Position numbers and translations under genes: made by a program. Below the pieces are notes generated by a model that saw nothing but the letters and a program-made list of their open reading frames with translations, did not search any database and was not told where the DNA came from. DNA of 6,094 nt from Candidatus Uhrbacteria bacterium. Its GTDB lineage: Bacteria > Patescibacteriota > Patescibacteriia > UBA9934 > UBA10169. Below, piece after piece: positions 4,862 through 6,094 of this stretch. The DNA lies in the NCBI GenBank assembly GCA_003505155.1, contig DNYJ01000005.1, positions 2,309 to 8,402 on the forward strand, read 5' to 3'. Every line of letters starts with the position of its first letter. Within the stretch, counting starts at the first letter, position 1.

Positions 4862-6094
4862 ATGAGCATCTTTGCACTCGTTCTCGCCATCCTCTTCGCC
4901 ATACTCGCCTGGCGTGACTTGAAGCTCGCCACGCTCGTCCTCGTCGGCGTATTGCCGATCTACCTCCTCCGCCTCGACTTCCTCGGCGTGCCATCAACCA
5001 TGCTCGAGGTTTTGGTGTGGGTGTTGGTGGTCGTGTGGGTGGTAAGGGGGTGGAGGGAGCATCAATGGAAGATGGGGAGATTCAGGATTCAGGATTTAGG
5101 ATTTAAGAGATTGCGAGTGCCGATCACGATTCTCCTCATCGCGGCTGTCATCTCAACCTTCACAGCATCTGATACAACCGCCGCGCTCGGAATTCTTAAA
5201 GCTTATTTCGTGGAGCCGCTTCTCGTGTTCGTTCTTGTTGTGAGCCTCTTCGAGCGCGACGATGTCTCCAAACTCTTCACGGCGCTCGGAGCCGCCGCTC
5301 TCGTTTTGAGCCTCTATGCCATCTTCCAAAAACTCACCGGCTTTGGCATCCCAGAACCCTGGGACACGGCGCGGCGTGTGACAAGTGTCTTTGCATATCC
5401 CAACGCCCTCGGTCTTTTCCTTGCGCCAATCATCGCGACGGTGCCGTTTGTTTTGAACTTCCCTCTTTTTTCAAGAATACCCCTCCACCCTTCGGGCACC
5501 TCCCCTAGATTAGGGGAGGGGGCGAGAAACGAAACCCATGTGCACGCGTTGGAACCCGTCACGAGGCTCCAGAGTATGTCTGCAACCCAGGACAAATTTG
5601 GAGAGCCTGCGGTTCCAAATTTCGTCGTGGGTTGCCTCGTTAGATACAGCATTTCCACATTCAGAAAAACATTTTGGATTCTTGTCTTCACGCTCGGCGT
5701 GATCGCCATCATCTTCTCGGAAACCCACGCCGCATGGATCGCCGTTCCCGTCGCGATTTTCCTCACAACCCTCACCCCCGCCTCCAAAAAATCCCGCCGA
5801 CTCACCCTCGGCCTCACCGCTCTTCTTGCCATTTTTCTCTTCGCAACCTCTACCACTTCCATCACTTCCATTACCTCTACCACCTCCCTCCAAGTTCGCC
5901 TCTCCCAAGGGCAAGAGACGTGGAGCTACCTCAAAGACGACAATCACTGGATTCTGGGAGCAGGCCTTTCGGGATACCCGAGCGCCATCGTGCCATACCA
6001 CGCAGCGACGCAATACGAAATCTTCCAATACCCGCATAACATTTTTTTGAATGTGTGGGTCGAACTCGGGATTATAGGTCTTATGGGGCTTATA
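4862..6094 (+). CDS. O-antigen ligase/polymerase-family membrane protein (Wzy_C type), 3' end missing
   Basis: An open frame of 411 codons runs from ATG 4862 to the right edge without a stop. It is a multi-spanning membrane protein expected to polymerise or transfer a lipid-linked glycan on the outer face of the membrane, downstream of the flippase. Landmarks: hydrophobic segments at about 3-17, 22-36, 48-61, 86-100, 117-130, 138-155, 183-200, 271-286 and 313-328; [20 protein letters not shown] at 170-189; a large outer loop with [19 protein letters not shown] and PHNIFLN (H392 is the probable conserved loop histidine), then [10 protein letters not shown]. Residues about 203-269 are not family-like: they translate a palindromic repeat (5480-5640 and flanks). 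Residues 73-82 come from a 7-bp repeat, and 329-342 are a Ser/Thr tract. No Shine-Dalgarno sequence precedes the ATG, which is the first after the flippase stop 60 bp upstream. The frame is intact, so I call it a gene and not a pseudogene. Confidence 0.88.
   Translation, partial: MSIFALVLAILFAILAWRDLKLATLVLVGVLPIYLLRLDFLGVPSTMLEVLVWVLVVVWVVRGWREHQWKMGRFRIQDLGFKRLRVPITILLIAAVISTFTASDTTAALGILKAYFVEPLLVFVLVVSLFERDDVSKLFTALGAAALVLSLYAIFQKLTGFGIPEPWDTARRVTSVFAYPNALGLFLAPIIATVPFVLNFPLFSRIPLHPSGTSPRLGEGARNETHVHALEPVTRLQSMSATQDKFGEPAVPNFVVGCLVRYSISTFRKTFWILVFTLGVIAIIFSETHAAWIAVPVAIFLTTLTPASKKSRRLTLGLTALLAIFLFATSTTSITSITSTTSLQVRLSQGQETWSYLKDDNHWILGAGLSGYPSAIVPYHAATQYEIFQYPHNIFLNVWVELGIIGLMGLI
5080..5107. 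repeat. Four tandem 7-bp repeats inside the ligase gene
   Basis: ATTCAGG, ATTCAGG, ATTTAGG and ATTTAAG lie head to tail (4 x 7 = 28 bp). They fall in the hydrophilic stretch after the third hydrophobic segment of the ligase-family protein and encode [10 protein letters not shown] 7-bp unit shifts frame with each copy, so copy-number change by slippage would switch the gene off unless three units change together. From memory, 'ATTCAGGATTTAGG' runs are common as intergenic repeats in several bacterial groups. Confidence 0.85.
5499..5519. repeat. G/C-rich REP-like hairpin
   Basis: CCTCCCCTA (5499-5507) and TAGGGGAGG (5511-5519) form a perfect 9-bp stem around the 3-nt loop GAT. Upstream CCCCTCC (5480-5486) can compete for the same right arm, giving an alternative fold. 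The layout, short GC-rich arms with a nearby partial duplicate, is typical of REP sequences. No U-tract follows, so it is not a standard terminator. Confidence 0.85.
5582..5635. repeat. 54-nt interrupted hairpin
   Basis: GCAACCCA (5582-5589) pairs with TGGGTTGC (5628-5635). Inside it GAC (5591-5593) pairs with GTC (5624-5626), and AAATTTGGA (5594-5602) pairs with TCCAAATTT (5614-5622), leaving the 11-nt loop 5603-5613. There is one G-G mismatch (5590/5627) and one unpaired C (5623). Twenty base pairs in 54 nt are far beyond what a membrane-protein coding stretch needs, and support an inserted palindrome. Confidence 0.85.
5846..5887 (+). repeat. Low-complexity Ser/Thr-coding tract
   Basis: Fourteen codons made almost only of ACC, ACT, TCC and TCT with two ATY codons encode [14 protein letters not shown] (residues 329-342 of the ligase-family protein). 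The unit ACTTCCAT(C/T) occurs twice in tandem. It lies directly after a hydrophobic segment, at the start of the large loop that carries the catalytic-type motifs, so it is probably a flexible linker exposed outside the membrane. Confidence 0.6.

Larger units (their letters stand above)
5480..5640. repeat. Composite palindromic element inserted in frame in the ligase gene
   Basis: This stretch differs from the surrounding gene and is built of inverted repeats. It starts with CCCCTCC (5480-5486), a CCCTTCGGG mini-hairpin (5488-5496) and a 9-bp hairpin (5499-5519), and ends with a long hairpin (5582-5635). ACGAGG (5561-5566) can pair with CCTCGT (5635-5640) as an outer stem. In the coding frame it contributes most of about 65 polar residues between two hydrophobic segments. 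Both other forward frames contain stops within it (TAG at 5506 and 5511). By structure it resembles REP/MITE-type intergenic repeats. The exact ends are uncertain; the boundary may lie anywhere in about 5463-5480 and 5640-5668. Confidence 0.65.

Noticed and set aside
5080..5107. CRISPR-like array
   Set aside because: The units are 7 bp with no spacers and lie in a coding frame; nothing else in the window resembles a CRISPR repeat or a cas gene.
5499..5519. Intrinsic terminator within the ligase gene
   Set aside because: The stem is strong but is followed by GGGCGAG with no U-tract on the plus strand, and the frame continues with family motifs downstream.
5314..6037. Two overlapping open frames on the minus strand opposite the ligase-family gene
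   Set aside because: Both are antisense shadows in GC-rich DNA. The plus strand carries family motifs (PHN loop, [11 protein letters not shown]) in a continuous frame and these products have none.
4862..6094. Ligase-family gene as a pseudogene disrupted by repeat insertion
   Set aside because: I translated all 411 codons and found no stop or frame change; family motifs occur before and after the inserted segment in the same frame.

Overview
The window reads as a chromosomal fragment of a bacterium using the standard genetic code. It carries two complete minus-strand genes, one complete plus-strand gene, and one plus-strand gene that runs off the right edge. The gene set (a SpoIID-type cell-wall protein with NBR1-like Ig domains, a DUF4143 ATPase, a Wzx-type flippase and an O-antigen-ligase-type protein) and the wording of conserved blocks such as the SNSSP / AARTYA / GHGVGMS segments remind me of Patescibacteria (Candidate Phyla Radiation, Parcubacteria-like) genomes of moderately high GC. 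That placement is an inference from protein style; there is no rRNA or other marker here.

Layout. 1-233: the end of an open plus-strand frame overlaps (ATGA) a 27-codon basic ORF, followed by a perfect 10-bp hairpin that can terminate transcription from both sides, then a short near-tandem repeat that runs into the stop codon of the next gene. 234-2150 (minus): a secreted or membrane-anchored protein with two NBR1-like Ig domains and a C-terminal SpoIID/LytB domain. 2181-3323 (minus): an AAA ATPase with a DUF4143 tail, visibly AT-richer than its neighbours, which may have arrived by transfer. 3324-3385: a divergent intergenic region with a perfect 9-bp inverted repeat against the ATPase start. 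3386-4801 (plus): a polysaccharide flippase. 4862-6094 (plus, incomplete): an O-antigen ligase/polymerase-family membrane protein.

How they work together. Flippase and ligase are probably co-transcribed and would export and then polymerise or attach a surface glycan. The SpoIID-like protein acts on, or binds to, the cell wall. The ATPase has no evident link to either and looks like an intruder.

The most unusual signal is inside the ligase gene. Between two predicted membrane segments it carries about 200 bp of palindromic, repeat-like DNA (a G/C-rich REP-like hairpin followed by a 54-nt hairpin) that reads through in the coding frame while both other forward frames are stopped. The same gene also carries four copies of a 7-bp repeat and a Ser/Thr-coding low-complexity tract. 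This looks like in-frame colonisation of a membrane-protein gene by intergenic-type repeats, analogous in principle to the palindromic elements described inside Rickettsia genes.
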